A DNA stretch of 28,280 bases from Pirellulales bacterium (lineage in GTDB: Bacteria; Planctomycetota; Planctomycetia; Pirellulales; JALHLM01). A program made the position numbers and the translations under genes. How positions within the stretch are numbered: position 1 is the first letter of the stretch; each line of letters begins with the position of its first letter. This document shows, in pieces, positions 1 to 7,050 of the stretch. The stretch is from assembly GCA_022844585.1 (NCBI GenBank), contig JALHLM010000012.1:1-28280 (forward strand), given 5' to 3'. The notes beneath the pieces were generated by a model. It worked only from the letters and a program-made list of their open reading frames with translations, did not search any database and was not told the origin of the DNA.

Positions 1-201
1 CTGAACTTCATCTACAAAGACATGGTCCCCGAAGAAGACCTGGTCCCCACGCTGGTCACGCTGCTGGTCTACTTCAAACAAGACCGCCAAGAAACAGAAA
101 CCTTCGGCGACTTCTGCCACCGCAAGGGGCTGGAGGATTTGCTGGCTTGGAGTGCAAAGGTTTCGCCCGCGACAAAGCCCAATGAGGAAGCGACGGTCTA
201 G
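1..201 (+). CDS. Ferredoxin-type sulfite/nitrite reductase, C-terminal end (5' partial)
   Basis: The first 66 codons in frame 1 end at TAG 199-201; the start lies outside the window. The visible peptide reads as the extreme C-terminus of a siroheme/4Fe-4S reductase of the NirA/Sir family. The recognisable blocks are YKDMVPEEDLVPTLV, then LLVYFKQDRQETETFGDFC, then HRKGLEDL. The family pattern recalled from ferredoxin sulfite reductases is a 'KDLVP...L..LL..FK..R...ESFGDFC.R.G' tail. Such enzymes carry out six-electron reduction of sulfite to sulfide, or nitrite to ammonia, in the cytoplasm. The siroheme and cluster cysteines are upstream and cannot be checked, so sulfite and nitrite reductase cannot be told apart. 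The hicB start follows only 10 bases after the stop, so the toxin-antitoxin pair could be read through from this gene. Confidence 0.75.
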   Translation: MNFIYKDMVPEEDLVPTLVTLLVYFKQDRQETETFGDFCHRKGLEDLLAWSAKVSPATKPNEEATV

Positions 202-204
202 GAG
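200..204 (+). promoter_or_regulatory. Ribosome binding site of hicB
   Basis: AGGAG lies 7 bases before ATG 212 and overlaps the stop codon of the upstream reductase. It decides the hicB start in favour of ATG 212 over the in-frame upstream codon at 152, which would place 20 basic, non-family residues in front of the protein and overlap the reductase. Confidence 0.7.
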
Positions 205-211
205 CAATCAT

Positions 212-454
212 ATGTCGATCAAAATGGAACTTCCGATGCAACTCACCGCCGTCTTCGTTCAAGAGGCGGGCGGCTATGTGGCATTCGTCGAAGAACTTCC
301 CGGCGCCAACACGCAAGGCGACACGCTGGAAGAAGCGCGAGAAAACCTCATCGAAGTGGTGCAACTCGTCCTGGAAGCGAATCGCGAGATTGCGGAGCGG
401 AGTATTGTAGGTAAAGACGTTACTCGCGAACCTTTTTTATTGCGAACCGCATGA
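212..454 (+). CDS. hicB: HicB-family antitoxin (short form)
   Basis: This 80-residue protein has the HicB/UPF0150 partial RNase-H-like fold. A first strand (LTAVFVQEAGGYVAFVEELPG) is followed by the 'GDTLEEARENLIEVVQLVLEANRE' helix, the most recognisable part of the family. Family members neutralise the HicA mRNA interferase by covering its active site. There is room only for the fold itself: no C-terminal helix-turn-helix or ribbon-helix-helix DNA-binding domain is visible, so self-repression of the operon, typical of longer HicB proteins, is not obvious here. The start at ATG 212 is supported by an AGGAG site. Its TGA overlaps the ATG of hicA by four bases (ATGA, 451-454), implying coupled translation and balanced dosage. 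Confidence 0.88.
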   Translation: MSIKMELPMQLTAVFVQEAGGYVAFVEELPGANTQGDTLEEARENLIEVVQLVLEANREIAERSIVGKDVTREPFLLRTA

Positions 455-636
455 AGCGCCGCGACTTAATACGTCATCTTATTTCGCATGGTTGCGAGTT
501 GTTGCGCGAAGGAGCGCGGCATACGATGTATTGGAATCCCGCGAATCGTTGCACGACGGCCATACCGCGCCATCGAGAGTTGCGCCCTACGCTGATTCGG
601 AAGATATGCCAGGATTTAGGTGTTCCCGAGCCGTGA
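451..636 (+). CDS. hicA: HicA-family mRNA interferase toxin
   Basis: This 61-residue protein matches the usual length and plan of HicA, a small double-stranded-RNA-binding-like fold that cleaves mRNA and so arrests growth. Visible marks are the N-terminal helix (MKRRDLIRHLISHGCELLRE), the GARH motif with the expected catalytic His at residue 24, the strand ending in TTAIPRH (residues 35-41), and the terminal helix LIRKICQDLGV. It overlaps hicB by four bases. The order antitoxin-first is the reverse of the classical Escherichia coli hicAB order but is common in other bacteria. Base composition is visibly less GC-rich than the neighbours, with codons such as TTA, ATA and CGT, which suggests acquisition by transfer. 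Confidence 0.9.
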   Translation: MKRRDLIRHLISHGCELLREGARHTMYWNPANRCTTAIPRHRELRPTLIRKICQDLGVPEP

Positions 637-732
637 GCGATTCTGGAGATTAAGGGCGAGCTCAAGTTCGTGCGTCTTTTCATATCGCGTGTTGATCTAA
701 CTTCGATACTCGCCGACCTTGCGAGAAATGTT

Positions 733-1134
733 CTACCGAAAGGGCAATGGAAACGTCATATCCACGTCGAGGTCGTCCAAGTTCCCGTCGGCAATATCCA
801 CGCCAAGGTAACCGACTTCATTTGGCCGCGCTTGACTTGTCTCCAACCTCCGATGATGCCCGTCTACCGTTAGCTCAATGAAGACGATGGCCATTTGCTT
901 CGGGTAAACCGTCGGCTCGGCCGTCGCTCCAGGTTGAATATCTCCGACATCCGTTCTGTCGCCGTCAACTTCCACGACGACGGATTGAAGCACGGTGTCG
1001 CCGGTGTTCCGGATGCGAACGCCGACGCCAAAGTCATGAAAGAAATAGAAGAGGACCAGAAGCACGGTTGCGACAAACGGAACGCCGACGACGAGTGCCA
1101 GCAACCACACAGCGAGCTTCTGCGAACGAGTCAT
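733..1134 (-). CDS. Hypothetical membrane-anchored protein
   Basis: This 133-residue protein is not recognised as a named family. One strong hydrophobic segment (about residues 7-32) follows a short basic N-terminus (MTRSQK), so it is probably anchored with the C-terminal part outside. The rest is polar and strand-rich (RIRNTGDTVLQSVVVEVDG, then IQPGATAEPTVYP, then MAIVFIELTVDG), like a small beta-sandwich. It starts 15 bases after the stop of the 166-residue gene on the same strand, so the two are likely co-transcribed. The ribosome site is weak (GAGA about 5 bases before ATG). It is convergent with hicA, 96 bases apart. Protein-like composition and a better opposite-strand reading than the competing plus-strand frames support it as real. 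Confidence 0.65.
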   Translation of the reverse strand: MTRSQKLAVWLLALVVGVPFVATVLLVLFYFFHDFGVGVRIRNTGDTVLQSVVVEVDGDRTDVGDIQPGATAEPTVYPKQMAIVFIELTVDGHHRRLETSQARPNEVGYLGVDIADGNLDDLDVDMTFPLPFR

Positions 1135-1149
1135 TTCCGTCTCACAACC

Positions 1150-1650
1150 TCAATACGGATAACCCAAGCCCAGCGCGAACGCCAAGAGACTTTCAACCTG
1201 CCGTAAAGTATCATGAATAGGGCCTTGGGCATCGACGGGGCACCATTCAAAGTCGAATTGCACCATCCAAGCAGGCGGATCGGGATACGATTGCGGCCCT
1301 AGGTGGCCGCGAATCCAGAATCGTGGCCGAACCAATTCTCTTCGAACGCGCACCTCAAGCTTAAAGTGCTGGTAGCCCATCTCCAGGCTTTCCGTTTTTC
1401 CCTCACAGAGCAATCGTAGTCGCTCCGCCAGCCCTGTGAGACCGAGATAGTCCCAAAAGATCTCTTCAGCCGCGACACGACAGCCCGGCTCACCGCCTGA
1501 AAACCTTACGAGGTACTCTGTGAACTGATTCACATTGCCGAGTTCCATCGGAATCGCGCGGAGTTCCAACGTGACGGAATGGCCGTTGTTTCCACGAAAC
1601 TCGATGACGTGTTCTGGCCGTGAGTTCCAGGGCTCCTCCGATTTTTCCAT
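1150..1650 (-). CDS. Hypothetical soluble protein
   Basis: This 166-residue protein has no recognised family. It has no signal peptide or membrane segment. It begins with alternating strands (HVIEFRGNNGHSVTLELRAI, then QFTEYLVRFSGG), has a central amphipathic helix (ACC-side residues around AAEEIFWDYLGLTGLAERLRLL split across positions 60-82), and ends in a strand/helix pair (WMVQFDFEWCPV, then LRQVESLLAFALGLGYPY). This single-domain alpha/beta build resembles many orphan proteins of toxin-immunity neighbourhoods, but nothing specific ties it to one. The ATG at 1650-1648 has only a weak AGGGAC-like site upstream. It is the first gene of a pair with the membrane-anchored 133-residue protein downstream. 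Confidence 0.62.
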   Translation of the reverse strand: MEKSEEPWNSRPEHVIEFRGNNGHSVTLELRAIPMELGNVNQFTEYLVRFSGGEPGCRVAAEEIFWDYLGLTGLAERLRLLCEGKTESLEMGYQHFKLEVRVRRELVRPRFWIRGHLGPQSYPDPPAWMVQFDFEWCPVDAQGPIHDTLRQVESLLAFALGLGYPY

Positions 1651-1693
1651 GGCTGCCAGTCCCTAGGTTTCATTGTTTCGCGCAGGCAGAATA

Positions 1694-1724
1694 GCGCCTG
1701 GGCACTGAGCGTTCGCCCAGGTGT
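1694..1724. other. Stem-loop between two minus-strand genes
   Basis: CCTGGGC (1697-1703) and GCCCAGG (1715-1721) form a perfect 7-bp stem with an 11-base loop. The stem can be extended outward by G-T, C-G and G-T pairs. It lies about 57 bases beyond the stop of the 129-residue gene, in the 129-base gap before the 166-residue gene. There is no T-run on either side, so it is not a classical intrinsic terminator. It could slow transcription or protect an mRNA end. Confidence 0.4.
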
Positions 1725-1779
1725 CCGGACAAAAACATGGTGAGTTCTGACGTCGGCACCTATGCGAGGAGCATCAAAG

Positions 1780-2169
1780 TCAACCCTTGTCCGGGTAGAG
1801 CGTGAACCGAAGTGTTGCACGCGCCGCCGCCATTCGACCAAGTAATTCGGCCGTTAACCCTTGATTGAATGCCCACGGCTTGTCACCGCAATCGTAACCG
1901 ATGTTGAACTCGCGCAACGTACACTGATCCCAAGATGCGCGCATCGGCTCGGGCAACTTTTCCAGTACGTCTAGCATGGCGGCGATATTGGGTTCCGGCT
2001 CGGAGTAGGTTTCATTCGTCTCGAACCGGGCGTACCAAAGCCCATCATCCATTCGCGTCACGTGCAAATCAAAAATGCCGCCGGCTTTCAATACGCTCGC
2101 CAATGGTCCAAGATCACCCGATGAAATGAGGTCCAGGTCCGTGTTCAGATACTCAATCGTATTGTCCAT
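1780..2169 (-). CDS. Hypothetical small soluble protein
   Basis: This 129-residue protein matches a pattern I associate with uncharacterised planctomycete and cyanobacterial small proteins. It begins IEYLNTDLDLISSGDL, has a central DGLWYARFETNETYSEPEP segment, the conserved-looking block REFNIGYDCGDKPWAFNQGL, and a final strand LRFTLYP. No catalytic motif, signal peptide or membrane segment is visible. Its ATG directly follows the TAG of the upstream secreted coiled-coil gene (TAGATG, no spacer), so its translation is probably coupled to that gene. The function is unknown. Confidence 0.72.
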   Translation of the reverse strand: MDNTIEYLNTDLDLISSGDLGPLASVLKAGGIFDLHVTRMDDGLWYARFETNETYSEPEPNIAAMLDVLEKLPEPMRASWDQCTLREFNIGYDCGDKPWAFNQGLTAELLGRMAAARATLRFTLYPDKG

Positions 2170-3042
2170 CTACTTCGCCGGCGATTCGGCCCATTGTGGA
2201 ACAACAAGCAGTTCTGCGTCAACCTGAAATGGCGTCGTCTTCGCGGGGCTAAGGCGCAACGGAGCATAGGCACGCTCCGGCGTGGCGAGATACCCGAGCA
2301 TTGCAGTCGTAGCTTCAATCTGTGCGGCAGCGTCCGCCTGCCCGTGTTCTCGCAGTTCGCGAGCCGTCCGCTGCAGGACCGCCACTCGCTCCGCACTTTT
2401 CATCTCCGCGAGCGCGTGCTGAGCAGTCAGCCGCGACAACTCGGCCCGTTCGAATTCCACGACGAGCGTGAGCATATCGATGTCGCCAAACGTGTGTTGC
2501 CGATAGAGTTCGCCGAGTGCGCTTTCTTCACGTTGGCGGCGCAGGTCAACGACTTCTTTCGCCAAATCGATCGCCGTTTCAATCTCGGACTTCGCGGCTT
2601 CAAGACGCGAAACGGTGCCGCTCTGCATCTTGTCGAACTGCTCCAGCATGTCCTTCCCGGCCGGATGGTCGCCCAACCGCTTCACCTGCAACTCGCGCTG
2701 TTCGCGCAAGGCGCTCGTCAATTCGTCAAACCTGGCCTGGTGCGATTTCAACCGCAACTTCAACATCTCCAACCGAGCCGCATGGGCCGCCTGATGCGAC
2801 TGCTTGATCCTTACGAGCACCTCCTGCTGCGGATCAGGAGTCGGCGCTGAGTCGCCTTCATCATCCCGCACCAAAGTTGCCTCCGACCCAAGGAAGATCT
2901 CGTAAACCTCCGCAGGCGCTTCGAGCTGCGGGGATTCTTTGGGGGCAATGTCGTCAAAGGGCGGCAGGAATTCGGCGGCTTCCTGGGCCGACAGGGGGCG
3001 CGCAAAGGCGAGCACAACGACTACGGCGAATCGCAGTGACAT
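2170..3042 (-). CDS. Secreted coiled-coil protein of unknown function
   Basis: This 290-residue protein starts with a clear signal peptide (basic MSLR, hydrophobic FAVVVVLAFA, likely cut after PLSA at about residue 19). After an acidic, proline-rich linker it becomes almost wholly helical. Residues about 80-240 are rich in Arg, Glu, Leu, Ala and Gln with heptad spacing (HQAAHAARLEMLKLRLKSHQ, ARFDELTSALREQRELQVK, LYRQHTFGDIDMLTLVVEFE, LTAQHALAEMKSAERVAVLQ). This looks like an elongated periplasmic coiled coil, somewhat like the helical hairpin of outer-membrane efflux proteins, though no channel domain is present. The ATG has a good AAGGAG site (3049-3054, minus strand) 6 bases upstream. It is the first gene of a two-gene unit with the abutting 129-residue protein. 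Confidence 0.75.
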   Translation of the reverse strand: MSLRFAVVVVLAFARPLSAQEAAEFLPPFDDIAPKESPQLEAPAEVYEIFLGSEATLVRDDEGDSAPTPDPQQEVLVRIKQSHQAAHAARLEMLKLRLKSHQARFDELTSALREQRELQVKRLGDHPAGKDMLEQFDKMQSGTVSRLEAAKSEIETAIDLAKEVVDLRRQREESALGELYRQHTFGDIDMLTLVVEFERAELSRLTAQHALAEMKSAERVAVLQRTARELREHGQADAAAQIEATTAMLGYLATPERAYAPLRLSPAKTTPFQVDAELLVVPQWAESPAK

Positions 3043-3605
3043 GGGAAGCTCCTTGGGAGATCGCCACGGTATTCGTGACTAAATACCACGCCCGGAATGC
3101 CGTCGCAAGCATTTTCAGGCTTTCTCAGAATACGCCGACCGGCACAATGCGGTTCGCCCCAACGGCGAAAATACGGGCTCAACAACCCCGCGCCGAAAAG
3201 AACAAGCTGCAAGAAGGCAGTGCCGGCGAAATTGTGGTCCGTCGCGATATTTGTACGGTCTGAAAGCGAATTCACCTGCCGCCCAATAGGTGACGTGAGT
3301 GCGCGACCAACATTGTCATGACGACATTTTTAGCGAGAAATAGTTGCCAATACCTGCCGCCCGCCGAATTGTGCGATTGGGCGGTTCTGGCCAGAATACT
3401 TGGGTAACCCATGCCAGCACGGGTTCATTTGTGGTCGGTGTGCCTCGGCCGCCGTTACATGGGCATCGACCTGCTTTCTCTCACTAAGATATCCCCGCAG
3501 TTTGGTTGTCGGACGAGCAACTCCACGACTTCAAATTCAGTCGCGAAAAGCTCCATTCCACGATGTTGAAACCTTCGCGAGGCAGACGTGAACCGTCCGC
3601 GCTAG
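3043..3605. other. Gene-free stretch between divergent genes
   Basis: These 563 bases lie between the minus-strand secreted coiled-coil gene and the plus-strand kinase, so both promoters should be here. No convincing coding region was found. An imperfect hairpin (3361-3369 with 3376-3384) and an 11-base direct repeat (3274-3284 and 3352-3362) are the only structures noticed. No clear -35/-10 pair could be named. Confidence 0.5.
3361..3384. repeat. Imperfect inverted repeat upstream of the kinase
   Basis: CCGCCGAAT (3361-3369) pairs with ATTGGGCGG (3376-3384) with one central G-G mismatch, enclosing a 6-base loop. The right arm is also the exact reverse complement of CCGCCCAAT at 3279-3287, so three related half-sites lie within about 105 bases. 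This arrangement would suit a regulator-binding region, but no matching regulator is known. Confidence 0.4.
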
Positions 3606-6479
3606 ATGGACACCCACGAAGAAAGCATGCTGCGAATTGTCGAAGCGTATCGACAGGATCTCCAAGCGCGGCGTGCGCGAAGCGTTGACGACGTGATCGC
3701 TCAATATCCAGAGTTGGGGAGTGAGCTACGCCGGCGACTGCAGGCGCTTCAATCACAAAGCGCTGTTGTTGAGCCGCAGAGGACGGTCGCACGTCCGCCC
3801 GCGGACGATCTCACCCTGGACTGGGATCCCGCGGCCACGAACAACTCCGCGCCAGCTGCCGCAGAGCGCCACCGTTTCGACCCATGCGCACTGCCTGAGT
3901 CGGCGATTGGCGACTACCGCCTCGTGCGAGAATTGGGCCGGGGCGGCATGGGCGTTGTGTTCGAGGCCGAACATGTGTTGAGCGGCCGCCGGCTGGCACT
4001 GAAAATGTTGTCCCCCGATCTCCCACGCACGCCAGAGACCACGGAACGGTTCTTTAATGAGGCGAGCCTCGCCGCCACGTTGTCGCATCCCCACACAACA
4101 TTCGTCTATGAAGTGGGTCAGCATGATGGACAACACTTCATCTGCATGGAACTGATGCCAGGTCGTACGCTCAAGGACGTCGTCGAAGCCGAAGGGGCAT
4201 TGCCGGTAAATCGGGCCGTCGACTATCTCTTGGATGCCCTTGCTGGACTCCAAGCGGCTCACGAAGTCGGGATCGTGCATCGCGACGTGAAGCCGTCGAA
4301 CTGCTTTCTAGATGACCATGGTCGAGTCAAGATTGGTGACTTCGGACTTTCCAAGTCGTTGGTCATAGCAGCAGATCTCACGCAGACCGGGAAGTTCTTG
4401 GGGACTCCGCAGTTTGCGGCGCCGGAGCAGTTCGGCCGTGGAAATGTCGACGGTCGCACCGACATTTTCGCGGCGGGCGCCACACTCTATTACTTGCTCT
4501 CCGGCGCGGCGCCATTCAAGGGGGACGCGGCCGCGGTCATCGCGCAGATTGTGGCTGACGACCCGCCGCCGCTGACACAGCTGAATGCCGCGGTGCCTCG
4601 ATCGCTCAGCAAGATTGTCGCAAAAGCGCTCAGCAAGGAGCCGAGCCGCCGCTTCCGAAATGTGAGCGAATTTCGGCGGGCCCTGGCTCCTTTTTCGACG
4701 GAAGGTACGTCGCTGGCCGACGTAGGGCGCCGCGTTGCGGCGTTCTTCATCGATATCACACTCGTCAGCATCGTGACGTCCATCATCGTCGTCGTGTACG
4801 TAGTGGGCAGTATCATCGCGCAGACTGACGCAACTAACGTGGGCGACTATGTTTGGATGAGCGGTCTGACATGGTTGCTGTATTTCGCGATCTCGGAAGG
4901 GCGCTTCGGGCGATCCCTGGGCAAGTCGTGGCTCCACTTGCGGGTCGTCGATGCGTGTGGCGAGCCGCCCGGCATCTTACGCGCCTTGTTGCGCGCGATC
5001 ATCGTACCGGGCCTCTCGTGGATGATGATTGACTTTCTGCAATGGAGTTTCGAAGCGAGGATGGAGAGCGGCGAACCGCTGAACGTCACCGCTTGGAACA
5101 GCGTGATTCTTTCCCAGGCATTCACATTGGCCAAAGGTGTGCTCTGCTTGCTGGTTTGCAGTTCGATGCGACGACGCAACGGGTTTCGTGGTCTGCATGA
5201 ATTTGCGAGCGGCACGCGCGTCGTCCGGCAGTCTGCGCCGGAGCCCATCGAGCAGCTGTCGGCGGCGCCCTCCTGCGCTGCGGCGATCGTAGAAGACTTG
5301 CCTGCGTTCGTTGGCCCGTATCGCGTATCGGGGAAACTTGGAGCGCATGGGTCCACACAGGTATTGGCCGCGCGCGACGAGCAGCTTGGCCGGAAGGTGT
5401 GGCTCAATGTGCATCATTCGCCGATTGCTCAATCACGTGCGCGTCGCCACGTCGCGCGCTCGACGCGCCAACGTTGGCTGAGCGAGGGAACGCAAGGGGA
5501 CTTGGTCTGGCAGGCGTATGAAGCAATCGAGGGCTCGCCACTTCCGGAAGTGGTCCGCTACGCGACGATTCCCTGGGGCGTGGCTCGGGAGGCGTGGGTG
5601 CAAACCGCCGACGAGTTGCAGGCGGCAGTTACCGACGGAACGCTCCCAGTCGGCTTGTCCGTCGGTCAGATCTGGGTGGATGCCAAAGGAAGTATCAAGG
5701 TTTCAGACTTCGCGCTGCTGCAGCGAACAACATGTGATGCGGCGTCATCATCGAACATGGCGAATGCTTCGTGTGCGTCCGAGCCAGATGCGATTGACAA
5801 CGAGCGTCGGGCACTGCAACTGTTGTGTGACGTAGCGACCATTTTTACGGACGACGACGAGACGCCAGCGGAAGCACTCGATCTGCGATACGAGCTTGGC
5901 GGCGACGCGACGACACGACCGTCGTTGTCCGCGGTTCAGCAACGATTGCGTGGAGTCGTCGGCCGACCCTATCGGCTCCGCTGGGACGATCGATTGGGAA
6001 TCCTGGCCATCTCCATCGGACTGGAAACGTTACTCTTGGGCGCCCCGTCACTGGTTGCCGGAAGTTTGTTGGCAAGCTACGACGCATCGCTCGGGTGGGC
6101 CGTGGGCCTCGCGAGCGCCGCCGGATTCACCGTGGCCGCAATGGGCGGTTACGTGTCGCGCGGCGGCTTGGCGTTTTGGCTCACCAGAATCCAGGTCTGT
6201 GACCGTGTCGGCCAGCCCGCATCGAGATGCAGGTGTGCCTGGCGAAATCTGGTGGCCTGGTCGTTACTCATCGTGCTCCAGGCCCTCCTGGGAAAATGGA
6301 CCATCGACGTCGCGAGGGTGACGGACGAGGAGCTTGGCATCGAGTTCGCCGTGTTGGGACTCTATCAACTCGTTCTGCTGTTGGTGCTGATAATCGGTCT
6401 GTTCTATGCTGTCGTTCAACCCAGGCGGGGCCTGCAGGATTTGGCTGCCGGCACTCGCTTGGTCAGGCGCTCCGAGTGA
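3606..6479 (+). CDS. Ser/Thr protein kinase with duplicated kinase-RDD layout
   Basis: This 957-residue protein begins with a planctomycete-type helical leader (residues 1-50). Active Hanks kinase, about 104-363: glycine loop GRGGMG 111-116, Lys 133 in ALKML, Glu 152, HRDVKPSN 225-232, DFG 245-247, APE 272-274, Asp 286. RDD-type membrane domain, about 372-541: VGRRVAAFFID start, hydrophobic segments near 379-403, 418-430, 464-480 and 505-518, and the FRGLHEFASGTRVV ending usual for RDD. A second, degenerate kinase region, about 570-785, has no HRD, and DFG is replaced by DFA at 701-703. A second RDD-like domain, about 793-953, ends RGLQDLAAGTRLV. The kinase probably faces the cytoplasm and is tethered by the RDD bundles. 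Its target is unknown. No good ribosome site precedes ATG 3606; the start is chosen for the leader helix. A zinc-ribbon membrane protein follows after 32 bases. Confidence 0.93.
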   Translation: MDTHEESMLRIVEAYRQDLQARRARSVDDVIAQYPELGSELRRRLQALQSQSAVVEPQRTVARPPADDLTLDWDPAATNNSAPAAAERHRFDPCALPESAIGDYRLVRELGRGGMGVVFEAEHVLSGRRLALKMLSPDLPRTPETTERFFNEASLAATLSHPHTTFVYEVGQHDGQHFICMELMPGRTLKDVVEAEGALPVNRAVDYLLDALAGLQAAHEVGIVHRDVKPSNCFLDDHGRVKIGDFGLSKSLVIAADLTQTGKFLGTPQFAAPEQFGRGNVDGRTDIFAAGATLYYLLSGAAPFKGDAAAVIAQIVADDPPPLTQLNAAVPRSLSKIVAKALSKEPSRRFRNVSEFRRALAPFSTEGTSLADVGRRVAAFFIDITLVSIVTSIIVVVYVVGSIIAQTDATNVGDYVWMSGLTWLLYFAISEGRFGRSLGKSWLHLRVVDACGEPPGILRALLRAIIVPGLSWMMIDFLQWSFEARMESGEPLNVTAWNSVILSQAFTLAKGVLCLLVCSSMRRRNGFRGLHEFASGTRVVRQSAPEPIEQLSAAPSCAAAIVEDLPAFVGPYRVSGKLGAHGSTQVLAARDEQLGRKVWLNVHHSPIAQSRARRHVARSTRQRWLSEGTQGDLVWQAYEAIEGSPLPEVVRYATIPWGVAREAWVQTADELQAAVTDGTLPVGLSVGQIWVDAKGSIKVSDFALLQRTTCDAASSSNMANASCASEPDAIDNERRALQLLCDVATIFTDDDETPAEALDLRYELGGDATTRPSLSAVQQRLRGVVGRPYRLRWDDRLGILAISIGLETLLLGAPSLVAGSLLASYDASLGWAVGLASAAGFTVAAMGGYVSRGGLAFWLTRIQVCDRVGQPASRCRCAWRNLVAWSLLIVLQALLGKWTIDVARVTDEELGIEFAVLGLYQLVLLLVLIIGLFYAVVQPRRGLQDLAAGTRLVRRSE

Positions 6480-6511
6480 CTCAGCACTGAACGTTTGCGT
6501 AGGTCAGCGAG

Positions 6512-6958
6512 ATGTCATCATTCCAGAATATCATTTGTCCGGCATGCGCGGCGCAGTTATGTGCCGACGAGCGGTCCATGCGCGGCGTTATGCTGTGCAC
6601 CAACTGCGCCGTCCAATTTCGCCTCGGGGGGCCATGGCCGGTGATCAGAACCAGTGGCAAGGCCATCGCCAGTTTCGTCTTGGGCATCGGTGCGATCGGC
6701 GGATTATGCTTCACGGGAATTCCGGCCTTCATTCTCGGTTTATGGGCGCTCAACGAAATGCAACAACGACGTAATGCTGAAATCCTTACCGGCCGGCGGT
6801 TAGCGATTGTCGGAGCGACGCTCGGCGGCCTCTTGAGCTTGGCCACGTTCGCAATTCCGCTGATCATCTTCACTTCGTTGGCAACCTACGATGAGCAACA
6901 ACGAGAGGCAATGCAGATGCACGAAGTTGTGCCGGGAGATAATCAGCACGATCGCTAA
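6512..6958 (+). CDS. Zinc-ribbon membrane protein, DUF4190-like
   Basis: This 148-residue protein opens with a zinc ribbon: CPAC at 9-12 and CTNC at 29-32. Two hydrophobic segments follow (about 51-78 and 98-122), joined by a short charged loop (NEMQQRRNAEILTGRRLAIVG). The pattern 'SGKAIASFVLGIGAI ... GIPAFILGLWAL ... GRRLAIVGATLGGL' is that of DUF4190 proteins, small integral membrane proteins of unknown role. The C-terminus is short and polar. AGCGAG lies just before the ATG. It sits 32 bases behind the kinase on the same strand and is probably co-transcribed, so it may be a partner or substrate of that kinase; this is inference from position only. Confidence 0.8.
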   Translation: MSSFQNIICPACAAQLCADERSMRGVMLCTNCAVQFRLGGPWPVIRTSGKAIASFVLGIGAIGGLCFTGIPAFILGLWALNEMQQRRNAEILTGRRLAIVGATLGGLLSLATFAIPLIIFTSLATYDEQQREAMQMHEVVPGDNQHDR

Positions 6959-7050
6959 TCAGGCACCGGAACAAGTACGAATTTGCCATGTTGAGCTAAC
7001 GCCCGAAGTGAAACTAAGTTTGGCATAGAGTCACTGTGAAGTCCAAAACG

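Noticed and set aside
709..725. CTCGC/GCGAG stem of 5 bp with a 7-base loop between hicA and the convergent gene
   Set aside because: Too short and without a T-run; not convincing as a two-way terminator.
3021..3275. Minus-strand frame of 84 codons in the gap before the kinase
   Set aside because: It looks somewhat protein-like but overlaps the start and ribosome site of the secreted coiled-coil gene and matches no family I know.
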